Of a stretch of DNA of 15,954 nt, positions 6,921-14,204 are shown piece by piece; the stretch's first letter is position 1; every line of letters starts with the position of its first letter. The notes beneath the pieces were generated by a model that was not told the origin of the DNA, did no database searches, and saw nothing but the letters and a program-made list of their open reading frames with translations. The DNA is taken from the NCBI RefSeq assembly GCF_937906425.1, contig NZ_CALCYR010000099.1:1-15954 (forward strand), given 5' to 3'. The stretch is from an uncultured Methanobrevibacter sp. (GTDB lineage Archaea > Methanobacteriota > Methanobacteria > Methanobacteriales > Methanobacteriaceae). Made by a program: the position numbers and the translations under genes.

Positions 6921-7925
6921 ATTAAGAAAAAAAAGAAAGAGAAATCTGAAATACAAGTTCCATATCGTATAGAAGATAAAATTTTCACAATTTGCATGAT
7001 AAAAATTGAAGAATTTCCTCGCCATATCACCAAATATGATGATATAAAAGAAAAATATTCAAATAAATATGTAAGTGAAAATTTTAAGGACATGAATATG
7101 GATATGGTAGTGAAAAGAGAAAATGGGAATCTGATAAACATTGAACATCATTCCTCAATTAACTCAAATGCATTGAGAAGAAATTATGACTATTGTGTTA
7201 ATCTCTTTTCCATCACAAAAAAGCAAATAGAACCATTTATATTTTATACTGGAGAATTGCCGATTAAAAGTGTAATATATTTAAATGATATAATGTTTTT
7301 TTATCCGACATGGATTATGACTAAAAAAATTGAGGGACAAATACTCTTGAACAACATAAATTATAAAATTAAAAATCATGAAAAAATAAATGTCTATGAC
7401 ATCCTGGACTTGGTTTGGCTACCAAAATGTAGAATTGACATTGAAATAAATGATCTGATGTTTAAATTAATTGAAATCTATGAAACAATATCTGCTGAAG
7501 AATATTTATTGAATGTCTTAAAAGACTGTCTGGCATTATGGGCAATGAAATTGATAAATGACAAAAAAGTTCTAAAACAATTTTTAGGGAGATTAAACAT
7601 GCAAAATATAAAACTAGAAAGCATTGATGAAATGTTAAAAAAAGCATACATCCAAAACAGAATAAACTATGCTGAAGAAAAAGCCATGGAAAAAGGAGAA
7701 CAAAAAGGAATGGAAAAAGGAAAACAAATAGGAATAAAAAAAGGAGAACAAATAGGAATAAAAAAAGGAGAACAAATAGGAATAAAAAAAGGAGAACAAA
7801 AAGGAATGAAAAGATTAGAAAAAGCAATTATCCTTCTTTTAGAAACAACAAACCCAGAAGAAATATCAGAAAAACTAAAAATACCCATAGAAACCATAAA
7901 TCAAATACAAAAGGATAACTATTAG
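6921..7925 (+). CDS. Rpn-family PD-(D/E)XK nuclease / putative transposase
   Basis: Member of the Rpn (recombination-promoting nuclease, transposase_31-like) family. Numbering from the first ATG (6996): the PD-(D/E)XK core has Asp36 in NMDMVV and Glu50 in LINIEHHS, with His in place of the usual Gln after Glu. A helical middle follows, then a Gly-Lys-Gln/Glu repeat (about 230-272, eight-residue unit GIKKGEQI three times) and a final helix pair (LEKAIILLLETTNPEEISEKL) as in other Rpn proteins. The frame is open upstream of 6996 and encodes VPYRIEDKIF, which looks like genuine protein, and the only good ribosome binding site precedes ATT at 6921; hence a 334-residue product with a rare start, or a gene with a mutated start. 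Alternative: 6996-7925, 309 residues. It stands alone, flanked by repeats. Confidence 0.85.
   Translation: MKKKKKEKSEIQVPYRIEDKIFTICMIKIEEFPRHITKYDDIKEKYSNKYVSENFKDMNMDMVVKRENGNLINIEHHSSINSNALRRNYDYCVNLFSITKKQIEPFIFYTGELPIKSVIYLNDIMFFYPTWIMTKKIEGQILLNNINYKIKNHEKINVYDILDLVWLPKCRIDIEINDLMFKLIEIYETISAEEYLLNVLKDCLALWAMKLINDKKVLKQFLGRLNMQNIKLESIDEMLKKAYIQNRINYAEEKAMEKGEQKGMEKGKQIGIKKGEQIGIKKGEQIGIKKGEQKGMKRLEKAIILLLETTNPEEISEKLKIPIETINQIQKDNY
7731..7802 (+). repeat. In-frame 24-bp tandem repeat inside the Rpn gene
   Basis: Three copies (7731-7754, 7755-7778, 7779-7802), the first two identical and the third differing only at the end. Each codes GIKKGEQI/K. Degenerate units (GEQKGMEKGKQI) precede it. 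Such repeats expand and contract by slippage without shifting the frame. Confidence 0.9.
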
Positions 7926-7952
7926 AATTTGAAAAAAATCAATTAAAAATTT

Positions 7953-7985
7953 AAAAAAAAGAACATTAGGTCAAAGATAAAGACC
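7953..7985 (-). terminator. Terminator after the CapA gene
   Basis: Between the convergent Rpn and CapA genes. On the minus strand, a weak GGTC/GACC stem (7969-7985) is followed by eight T (7953-7960), which fits archaeal oligo-T termination of the CapA transcript. The hairpin itself is only four base pairs and may be incidental. Confidence 0.4.
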
Positions 7986-8003
7986 CTTAAAAAAAAATAA
8001 TTA

Positions 8004-9152
8004 TTAATTAATTGAAACTGAACTATAATCCAAATCAGACCCATTATTAGCTGTAGCATTGGCAGCGCCAGTTATATTTCCCAATTTAAATTTTAAAGTT
8101 CCGGTTCCATCATCATTTACAGTCATTTGACTGCATTGAGGATTCAATTCAGCAAGCAATGCCTTTCCAGATTCTGCATTCATGAATGTAGGCAGATAAT
8201 TGGAAATATAGGTCGGATATAAAGTTACAGTACAATTATCCCCTTCCAATTCAAGGTTTAGGAAATAGGATACATGAGTGGCAGTATTTGATTGATCAAA
8301 TATGAAGTTTCCCAAATTATAATAGATAGGCTTGCCATTATACAACTCAACACCTTGAGTTACATGGGCATGGGCGCCTATAACAATATCTGCACCATCA
8401 TTTATCAGCTCATGTGAAATCTTCTTTTGGTCCTCATTTGGAGATCTGCTATATTCATTTCCATAATGCAAATAAACTATGATTATACTTGCGCCATTTT
8501 TCCTTGCCTCTTCAACCTGACTTTGAGCAAGTTCAGTGTCATATCCGCTATAACCTGAGGAATTTGCAGTAGCTGCAGGCATTATTGAAGCATATTCCTG
8601 GAAATTATTTGAATCCATATAATTTAAAATAGCTACTTTTCTATCCTTGATATCAATATAAACTGGCTTTGAGGCTTCAGATTGATTAACTCCAGCACCA
8701 ATCACATGAATTCCTGCATCCTTAAGATTTTTTATGCTGTCATTCATTCCCGCTTCACCATAATCGAGGGCATGATTATTTGCCTGGGATGCAACTACAA
8801 TCTCATTTGCAGAAGCAAGCAAAGGAACATATTTAGGATTGGCCTTGAGTGGAACATCTCCCTTAACTGCATTTGAGGATGTGGTGGCAGGATTTTCAAA
8901 ATTTACAAGAAGCATATCTGCAGCCTTTGTCACATTTTCAACATACCTGAATGGACTTTCACCTGAATCAAGAACTGCCGGCATCTTACGAGCAAACATA
9001 ACATCACCTGTAACTGCAATGTTTACAGTTTCCTCACCTAAATCATAATCAGAGCCATCTTCACCGCCGGGACTGAAAAATACCTTTCCTATAACAGAAA
9101 GAGCCAATAGAAATATTATAATCAAAATCAGTATTTTAAAAATCCTTTTCAT
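8004..9152 (-). CDS. CapA-family metallophosphatase-like protein, membrane anchored
   Basis: PGA_cap/CapA-type protein of the calcineurin-like superfamily. In bacteria CapA acts in poly-gamma-glutamate capsule export, but most archaeal members have no proven role. The 382-residue protein begins with a basic stretch and one hydrophobic segment (about 4-26), giving an N-terminal anchor or signal with the domain outside. Motifs: GDVMFAR (49-55), NFENP (84-88), NNHALDYG (125-132), HYGNEY (229-234), GAHAH (259-263) and GNFIFDQ (281-287), so the metal-binding set is complete. The C-terminus is Asn/Ser/Thr-rich, common in exported proteins here. The start at 9152 has AGGGTG eight bases upstream. It is a single gene, convergent with Rpn and divergent from the tautomerase. 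A cell-surface polymer role is inference. Confidence 0.85.
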   Translation of the reverse strand: MKRIFKILILIIIFLLALSVIGKVFFSPGGEDGSDYDLGEETVNIAVTGDVMFARKMPAVLDSGESPFRYVENVTKAADMLLVNFENPATTSSNAVKGDVPLKANPKYVPLLASANEIVVASQANNHALDYGEAGMNDSIKNLKDAGIHVIGAGVNQSEASKPVYIDIKDRKVAILNYMDSNNFQEYASIMPAATANSSGYSGYDTELAQSQVEEARKNGASIIIVYLHYGNEYSRSPNEDQKKISHELINDGADIVIGAHAHVTQGVELYNGKPIYYNLGNFIFDQSNTATHVSYFLNLELEGDNCTVTLYPTYISNYLPTFMNAESGKALLAELNPQCSQMTVNDDGTGTLKFKLGNITGAANATANNGSDLDYSSVSIN

Positions 9153-9160
9153 TTTATTTT

Positions 9161-9255
9161 CACCCTAAATTTATTGTTAATTATAAAAATCAGTCTTATT
9201 AAAATTGCATCTACACCCTAAATTTATTATTTATTTATATATTACTCTTATTAAA
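9161..9255. repeat. Decayed direct repeat covering the CapA leader
   Basis: CACCCTAAATTTATT occurs at 9161-9175 and 9214-9228, and TCTTATTAAA at 9194-9203 and 9246-9255, so about 45 bp was duplicated with a 52-53 base period. The first copy includes the CapA ribosome binding site (minus strand), so the duplication copied leader and upstream sequence together. Confidence 0.6.
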
Positions 9256-9324
9256 TAAATATTTTTAAATGAAACTATTTTAAAAAAACCATAAAAACAT
9301 CTTTTAATTAAATTTAAAGAGAAA

Positions 9325-9342
9325 AGAAGAAAATATAAATAA
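9325..9342 (+). promoter_or_regulatory. Probable tautomerase promoter
   Basis: AGAAGAAAATATAAATAA: a purine-rich BRE-like run followed by a TATA box, about 60 bases before the ATG. Transcription would begin near 9360. The ribosome binding site is AAGGAAGTGA at 9381-9390. Confidence 0.5.
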
Positions 9343-9394
9343 ATTTATAATATAAACTACATAATAAAAACAATTAAATTAAGGAAGTGAAAAA

Positions 9395-9583
9395 ATGCCT
9401 GTAATAAGAATTTCTGGAAATCCCGGTATAAGCACTGAAGATAAAAGAGAAATGGTAAAAAAAGTAAGCGAAATAGTAGCAGAAGCTTATAATTTACCTA
9501 TTGAAGCAATAACTGTATTAGTTGAAGCTTTTCCACCTGAAGACATCGGAGTGGCTGGAGAACTATTAAGTGACAGAAAATAA
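9395..9583 (+). CDS. 4-oxalocrotonate tautomerase family protein (DmpI-like)
   Basis: Small tautomerase-superfamily protein of 62 residues, the typical subunit length. Removal of the initiator Met would expose Pro2 as the catalytic amino-terminal proline (MPVIRI). The beta-alpha-beta fold is visible: strand PVIRISG, helix STEDKREMVKKVSEIVAEAYN, strand AITVLVEAFP, then PPEDIGVAGELLSDR, which matches the C-terminal IGxGG-type motif of DmpI-like members. Such proteins assemble as hexamers of small subunits and interconvert keto and enol forms of small acids. Archaeal substrates are largely unknown and none is suggested by the neighbours. It has its own promoter and GGAAGTG site and ends in a hairpin, so it is a monocistron. 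Confidence 0.9.
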   Translation: MPVIRISGNPGISTEDKREMVKKVSEIVAEAYNLPIEAITVLVEAFPPEDIGVAGELLSDRK

Positions 9584-9584
9584 G

Positions 9585-9615
9585 TTAATTAAATCTAAAT
9601 CATTTAATTAATTTT
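9585..9615. terminator. Shared hairpin terminator between convergent genes
   Basis: TTAATTAAAT, loop CTAAATC, ATTTAATTAA: a perfect 10-bp stem starting two bases after the tautomerase stop, followed by TTTT. On the other strand T-rich sequence precedes it after the zinc-ribbon gene (stop at 9623), so it may serve both directions. Confidence 0.6.
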
Positions 9616-9622
9616 AAAAAAA

Positions 9623-10234
9623 TTAAATCAAACGATTTAAAAACTCTTTCTCTTTTTCCAAATAATCCGCCAATATCTTTTTAAACTGACTGTTCAATTC
9701 ATTTTCCTCAATGTCCCATGCTACAAGAGTTTCGATACTGTTTACATCTGCAAGAAGTGGAGCCCTATACTGATTCAATACAAAACCTGGGAAATGACCT
9801 CTATTGTCATCAATCCAATTGATGAAATTTATTTTTGACAATGCAAACTCATCATCAACTGCAAATTTTTCAATATTTTCCATAATTTCCTTTAAATCAT
9901 TAGAATCTGCATTGGATTTATCAAGATCTAAAAACAAAGTCTCAATATCCAAGCCATTTAATTGAGTTTTTGGCAAACTATTAAGGTAGCTATAAATGCA
10001 AAGATTAATTTTATTATGTGTACTTTTAATATTCTCATTAGCTTCTACGAACTCTTCAGGAGAAATCTTTTCAACAGGTCTTTTAGACTTCTTTTTAAGT
10101 TCTTTTTTAGACTTTTCCTCATCTAATTTAATATATTTTCCTTTTAAAAACTCAAAATCACAATTATGACAAAACTGACTCTTGCCAATTCTTTCCTCAC
10201 CACAAATAGGACAATATTTAAAATTAGACATCAT
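9623..10234 (-). CDS. Zinc-ribbon protein with helical C-terminal region
   Basis: Unrecognised 203-residue protein. A four-cysteine zinc ribbon opens it (Cys8, Cys11, Cys22, Cys25: CPICG...FCHNC), of the kind found at the head of many archaeal proteins. A Lys/Glu-rich linker (33-56) follows and then about 140 mostly helical residues with no motif I can name (FINWIDDNRGHFPGFVLNQYR is the most distinctive part). There is no membrane segment. Start: two consecutive ATG codons; the first (10234) lies three bases after GTGAT, the same spacing as hisG and dut, so it is preferred, though 10231 is possible. It follows the HEPN/AP2 gene in the same direction, separated by 138 bases of repeats, so co-expression is possible but not shown. 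Confidence 0.75.
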   Translation of the reverse strand: MMSNFKYCPICGEERIGKSQFCHNCDFEFLKGKYIKLDEEKSKKELKKKSKRPVEKISPEEFVEANENIKSTHNKINLCIYSYLNSLPKTQLNGLDIETLFLDLDKSNADSNDLKEIMENIEKFAVDDEFALSKINFINWIDDNRGHFPGFVLNQYRAPLLADVNSIETLVAWDIEENELNSQFKKILADYLEKEKEFLNRLI

Positions 10235-10245
10235 AGTATCACTTG

Positions 10246-10310
10246 AAATAAAATTAAATAAAATTAAATAAAATTAAATAAAATTAAATAAAATTAAATA
10301 AAATTAAAAA
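10246..10310. repeat. 10-bp tandem repeat upstream of the zinc-ribbon gene
   Basis: AAATTAAATA repeated five times without error from 10251 to 10300, with partial units on both sides. The period equals about one helical turn, so A-tracts face the same side. It begins just upstream of the zinc-ribbon gene's ribosome binding site. Confidence 0.9.
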
Positions 10311-10319
10311 TATAATAGA

Positions 10320-10355
10320 AAGGCCTTGTAAAACCCCTATTTTACACTTGAAATT
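10320..10355. repeat. Dispersed repeat, copy A
   Basis: 36-base segment beginning AAGGCCTTGTAAAACCCC and ending TTTTACACTTGAAATT. It matches 15898-15934 in the same orientation with few differences and is more GC-rich than its surroundings. It lies 17 bases after the stop of the HEPN/AP2 gene. It could be the end of an insertion sequence, a solo remnant, or a shared transcript-end element. Confidence 0.7.
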
Positions 10356-10372
10356 GATTAAAATAATTAAAA

Positions 10373-12469
10373 TTAACTATTTCTACTTTTTATATACTCC
10401 TCTCGTTTATTATGAGCCTCTTCTTCAGATGCATACAAACCTAAATGTTTTCCATCAAGTTCTGCACTCCACATAAACAATCCTTCCTCATAGTAAACCC
10501 CTTCATATTTGGAAGATTTTTTCTTACTTATCTCAACGGTTGTTCGTGATTTGGATTTTGCCTTATTCTTATTCTTGGATTTGTTCTTAGATCCAAAATT
10601 AGACCTTTTAGTTGAAGCATTTGCAGCTTTTGATTTGCTTTTACTTTTATCTGAAACCCTATTTCCACCAATAACCTTGATTTTCTTAATTTCCTTGTTT
10701 GGAGCGGAAACCTTCATGCCATTTACAACATGAACCTTCTTATCCTTCTTAAACTCTTCTGCATAGGCTAACTTGTTCCTATTTGAATCAGGCTGTAAAT
10801 CCTTTTTAGTACTTGAATCAGATGAATTAGATTTTGAAGTGGATTTAACCATTAAATCATTCTTCTTGGAATTATCCTTTAAATCATCTTTAGATATAGA
10901 TTTTGATTTGGATTCAGTTTTTGATTTAGCTTTTGATTTATTTTTATTAGCTGAATCTGACTTTGAACTAGAATCCAATTGGGAAACAGAACTTACAGTA
11001 GAAAGTGATTTTGAACTTGAACTACCTGAAGCACTGCTTGAATCATAACTTAAGCCACTTGAAGATGCCAAATCACTTTTAGTGTCTCCAATCAATTTTT
11101 TCAAGTCATTGGTCAATTCATTTTTTATATTTGAACTGGAAGAGATTGTTTTTAATTCATTCTCCCTTTCCTTCTTGCCAATTTTAATTTGTGCATTTAT
11201 CTTAGCCTTTTCCTCAAGCTTTTTCTTTTGTTCAGGAGTGATTGTTCTAAAACCGCCTTTAACCTTAACGTCAATCAGATTATGTTTTTTAAGGTAGTCC
11301 TTTCTTGCCTTTATTGCATCATTCTCATTTTCATGATAGGATATAATCTGACCCTTAACGCTTGCAGTCCACAATTTCTGCAATTTGCTGAAACTGATAC
11401 CTCTTGCCTTGGAATAATCTCCATCCACCATCTTAGGCATTGGAAGGCTATGAATATATTTTTCCCTTGCCTCATAGGCTTCCTTGGAAGATTCAAACAA
11501 GCCCAATTCCTTAGTTCCATGTTCAGCCTTCCACATGAAAAAGTCATCATCATAGGAAATGCCTAAACATTGGGAATATGGAACTCCCGGCTTTCGGATT
11601 TTAAATTCAGCATTATTTACTCCATAAGACACATTTTCCTCTTTTTTCTCTTCCTTAATGGGCTTTACATAAATTTCATTTAGAATTTGAATAATTTCAC
11701 TGTTGGGATTAGACTTTCTCAAGTTGACAAATTCATCCCCATCATTTATGGCAGCCTTTAAGCGCAAGAGAAAATCAGCATCCTGTGTTCTTCTGCTTAA
11801 CTTGTATTTAGGCCTTACAAAGTCCCTATCACCTGAATAATTAACATAAAACCATACGCAAATATTGAAACAAACCCTATGCGCTTCCTTTGCAGCAGCT
11901 ATTTCCCCACCAAAATCATAGAAATTACTTGAATTGGGATTTGCAGAATAATTGCTTGAAAAATTAGAATTGGTCTTCAAACCGGACTTTTTGGAATTTG
12001 CAGAATCCTTGGATGAAGAAGAGGAATTTATTGAAGAGCTGGAACTTGACTTAATAGAATAATCCTTTTTCTTATTGAATCCAGTCTTATAATCCCTTAA
12101 TCCGCCACGTTGAACATAGGATTTGACTGGCTGGTTTCTTGAATTCTTAAAGCCTCCGGCTCCATCCCCTGCAATATTATTGTGATAAACATCATTTCTC
12201 AACCTTCTGAGATTGGAAAGGTCATTTTTGATATTGTTCGGCAAAATATTTGCATTTGCCAGCATTTGAATTCTTTTATATTGGCTTTCAGGAACTTCCC
12301 TAATTGATTCAAAGTCAAATATTGCCTTAGTTACTTTTTCAGCTATTCTTCCAGCAATTAGAATAGATTCAACTCCATCCCCTTCAATAAGATTCTTATC
12401 CATCCTTGCACAGTCAAGATAAATATCCCGGAATTGATTTTCCAAAAAGCTAAAACAGAATTCACTCAT
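10373..12469 (-). CDS. HEPN/DUF4145-like protein with three AP2-like repeats and Ser/Lys-rich linkers
   Basis: A 698-residue protein I cannot assign to a known family as a whole. N-terminal helices (about 10-100) resemble DUF4145/HEPN domains of restriction and RNase systems: GRIAEKVTKAIF, a LPNNIKNDLSNLRRLRNDVYH string whose Arg91-Asn92...His96 forms the HEPN Rx4-6H motif, and AAAKEAHRVCFNICVWFYVNYSG (in part, 191-213) as the closing helix, split off by a Ser-rich insert (140-182). Three AP2-like modules follow at about 302-341, 356-396 and 656-696, each with G(I/V) strand, W-x-A, short loop, LG(L/F)-type strand and a helix xxEAxxxR. A disordered Ser/Lys-rich stretch spans 443-650. Start at 12469 has only a weak GGGTTG site. 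It lies 64 bases after the Mur-ligase gene in the same direction. Nucleic-acid binding plus RNase-like action is inference. Confidence 0.7.
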   Translation of the reverse strand: MSEFCFSFLENQFRDIYLDCARMDKNLIEGDGVESILIAGRIAEKVTKAIFDFESIREVPESQYKRIQMLANANILPNNIKNDLSNLRRLRNDVYHNNIAGDGAGGFKNSRNQPVKSYVQRGGLRDYKTGFNKKKDYSIKSSSSSSINSSSSSKDSANSKKSGLKTNSNFSSNYSANPNSSNFYDFGGEIAAAKEAHRVCFNICVWFYVNYSGDRDFVRPKYKLSRRTQDADFLLRLKAAINDGDEFVNLRKSNPNSEIIQILNEIYVKPIKEEKKEENVSYGVNNAEFKIRKPGVPYSQCLGISYDDDFFMWKAEHGTKELGLFESSKEAYEAREKYIHSLPMPKMVDGDYSKARGISFSKLQKLWTASVKGQIISYHENENDAIKARKDYLKKHNLIDVKVKGGFRTITPEQKKKLEEKAKINAQIKIGKKERENELKTISSSSNIKNELTNDLKKLIGDTKSDLASSSGLSYDSSSASGSSSSKSLSTVSSVSQLDSSSKSDSANKNKSKAKSKTESKSKSISKDDLKDNSKKNDLMVKSTSKSNSSDSSTKKDLQPDSNRNKLAYAEEFKKDKKVHVVNGMKVSAPNKEIKKIKVIGGNRVSDKSKSKSKAANASTKRSNFGSKNKSKNKNKAKSKSRTTVEISKKKSSKYEGVYYEEGLFMWSAELDGKHLGLYASEEEAHNKREEYIKSRNS

Positions 12470-12533
12470 ATTAACAACCCTTATTGATGCCTATTAGCAA
12501 AAATTAATTATTAAAATTCATTTATAAAAAATA

Positions 12534-14204
12534 TTAATTTTCCAAGATTTCCTTTAGGACATCTTCAGCAGGATCCATTCCCTGAGCCCCTATCAATAAA
12601 ACAATATCATCATCATAGGCATTTTTCAAGGTATATCCTAAAGCTCCATGCAATTTATTGAAATGAATATACCTAATATGTTCCTTATCCAGATTAGCCA
12701 GGAATATTTCCCTTTCAAAGTCCTCAACATAATTGTTACTGTCCACCACATCAATACTTGATGATAAAACAAGATAAATTTCCCTCTTTTTGGTGGTGCT
12801 GTCACTTTCAATCTCATCATCATTTCTATGGCGCAATTCCTTGATTATCTCAGCCAAAGCCTCTGAATTCAAGCCGTTCAAGGTTTTTCCACGAGAGCCT
12901 CTAATTGCACAGACAACATATAAGTCTCCCTTATCCAATTGCTCTGCCAAGTCAAATGAGGCACGAACAGTATTCTTTATCCCATCAGGATTATGTGCAA
13001 AGTCATCAATGATTATAGGCTCATCATAAAGACGTGTAAATCTGCGGCTTAAAGGCCTGTAAGTCTTAACGCCATCAACAATATCCTCAATTGGAATGTC
13101 AAGGGATATGCATGCTGAAATGGCTGACAGTATATTTCTTATAAAGTGTTCGCCTGTAAATGGAAGTTCATCATAGTTTAAAATAGATTCTCCATCATAG
13201 ACAATCACCTTTTCTTCCCTATCAAAATAAATCTTTTTATCATCATCAAAGTCAGAGCCAAGGATATTTTCCTTATCCATTGATGTATAATAGGTTTTGG
13301 CATTTTCAGAAACGAAATCATTCATTTTCAATACATTCTCATCATCAAAGTTCAATACGACTCCGCCCTTGCCGGTAGCCTTGACAATACCTGAGGTTTC
13401 ATCAAAAACCTCTGAAATATCATTTACAAGACCTATATGATCCATTGCAACGTTTGTAACAACAGCAACATCAGGATTGATTGCAGAGGACATGATAAGG
13501 GCATGGTTTTTCATCAGGTCGCTTCCCCAGCCTTGAACTTCGGAAACCTCAACCACAATATAGTCAAAGACAGTCTTGTTTGGAATGTCTGCAATGAAAT
13601 CCAAATCCCTAAGATTTTCAATATTCAAATCAGCCAAATATTCATCCTGATTCTTTAAAACCTCTTCAGAGATAAGCTTTGCAACCATTGGATCAATCAG
13701 GGTATTGAATTCAGACTTTGCATCAGTGTTTGTAAACACATTATATCCTGCATTTGATAGGATATGGTAAATCAAATGGGAACTGGTTGACTTTCCATTG
13801 GTTCCGCTGATTACAGCACGTTTAGACTTGGGAACAAGATTGTCCAAGGTCCATTTAAGGGCAAATGCATTTGCAAATTCTATTCTCTTGACTACAATAA
13901 CTGGAAAATCAAGTTCACAGGCCTTTTCAATTGCATCCTCAGTTGGATTTAAGGTTATAAGACAAGCAATATTCTTTTCTTTTGCTATTTCAACACCTTT
14001 TCCATTAATCCAATGCCTTATTACAATATCTCCTTCAACAGCCTCATTCAAGGTTTCAAAAATACCTGTAAATCCATTTGGAGAATTGTATGAATCATTT
14101 CCATAGAGTTTACCATCAAGAGATTCTGCCAAATCATCAATTGGAAAGCTTTTCATTGATGAAAGAGAATCTGCCAATTCATTTAAAAAATATCTTTCTG
14201 ACAT
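12534..14204 (-). CDS. Mur-ligase family enzyme, probable pseudomurein peptide ligase
   Basis: ATP-dependent amide ligase of 556 residues with the three Mur domains. An N-terminal substrate domain covers about 1-128. The central ATPase has P-loop GTNGKST (134-140), VVEVSEVQGWG (217-227, the metal-ligand Glu), NVAMDHIG (251-258) and GEHFIRNILSA (351-361). The C-terminal domain has RRF (387-389), DDFAHNPDG (400-408) and RGSRGK (435-440). All family motifs are present. DDFAHNP is intermediate between MurC and MurE forms, as seen in archaeal pMur proteins. Methanobacteriales use such ligases to build the peptide of pseudomurein, and the neighbouring MraY-like gene supports this. The exact amino acid added is not readable. 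Start at 14204 follows GAGGAT. Upstream DNA carries a 45-bp promoter-like duplication. Confidence 0.88.
   Translation of the reverse strand: MSERYFLNELADSLSSMKSFPIDDLAESLDGKLYGNDSYNSPNGFTGIFETLNEAVEGDIVIRHWINGKGVEIAKEKNIACLITLNPTEDAIEKACELDFPVIVVKRIEFANAFALKWTLDNLVPKSKRAVISGTNGKSTSSHLIYHILSNAGYNVFTNTDAKSEFNTLIDPMVAKLISEEVLKNQDEYLADLNIENLRDLDFIADIPNKTVFDYIVVEVSEVQGWGSDLMKNHALIMSSAINPDVAVVTNVAMDHIGLVNDISEVFDETSGIVKATGKGGVVLNFDDENVLKMNDFVSENAKTYYTSMDKENILGSDFDDDKKIYFDREEKVIVYDGESILNYDELPFTGEHFIRNILSAISACISLDIPIEDIVDGVKTYRPLSRRFTRLYDEPIIIDDFAHNPDGIKNTVRASFDLAEQLDKGDLYVVCAIRGSRGKTLNGLNSEALAEIIKELRHRNDDEIESDSTTKKREIYLVLSSSIDVVDSNNYVEDFEREIFLANLDKEHIRYIHFNKLHGALGYTLKNAYDDDIVLLIGAQGMDPAEDVLKEILEN

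Noticed and set aside
6836..7141. Minus-strand ORF opposite the Rpn start
   Set aside because: Hydrophobic low-complexity shadow of an AT-rich leader and nuclease N-terminus.
7462..7827. Minus-strand ORF with repeated FLFVLLF
   Set aside because: Antisense of the Gly-Lys-Gln repeat of the Rpn gene; the apparent hydrophobic repeat is a by-product.
10246..10310. 10-bp array considered as a CRISPR array
   Set aside because: Directly adjacent units with no spacers.
10320..10355. GC-richer segment considered as a tRNA or riboswitch fragment
   Set aside because: Too short for either; no cloverleaf or conserved aptamer core visible.
10773..11048. Plus-strand ORF with Asp/Glu/Leu/Phe-rich translation
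   Set aside because: It is the antisense of the Ser/Lys-rich linker of the HEPN/AP2 gene; low complexity and no ribosome binding site.
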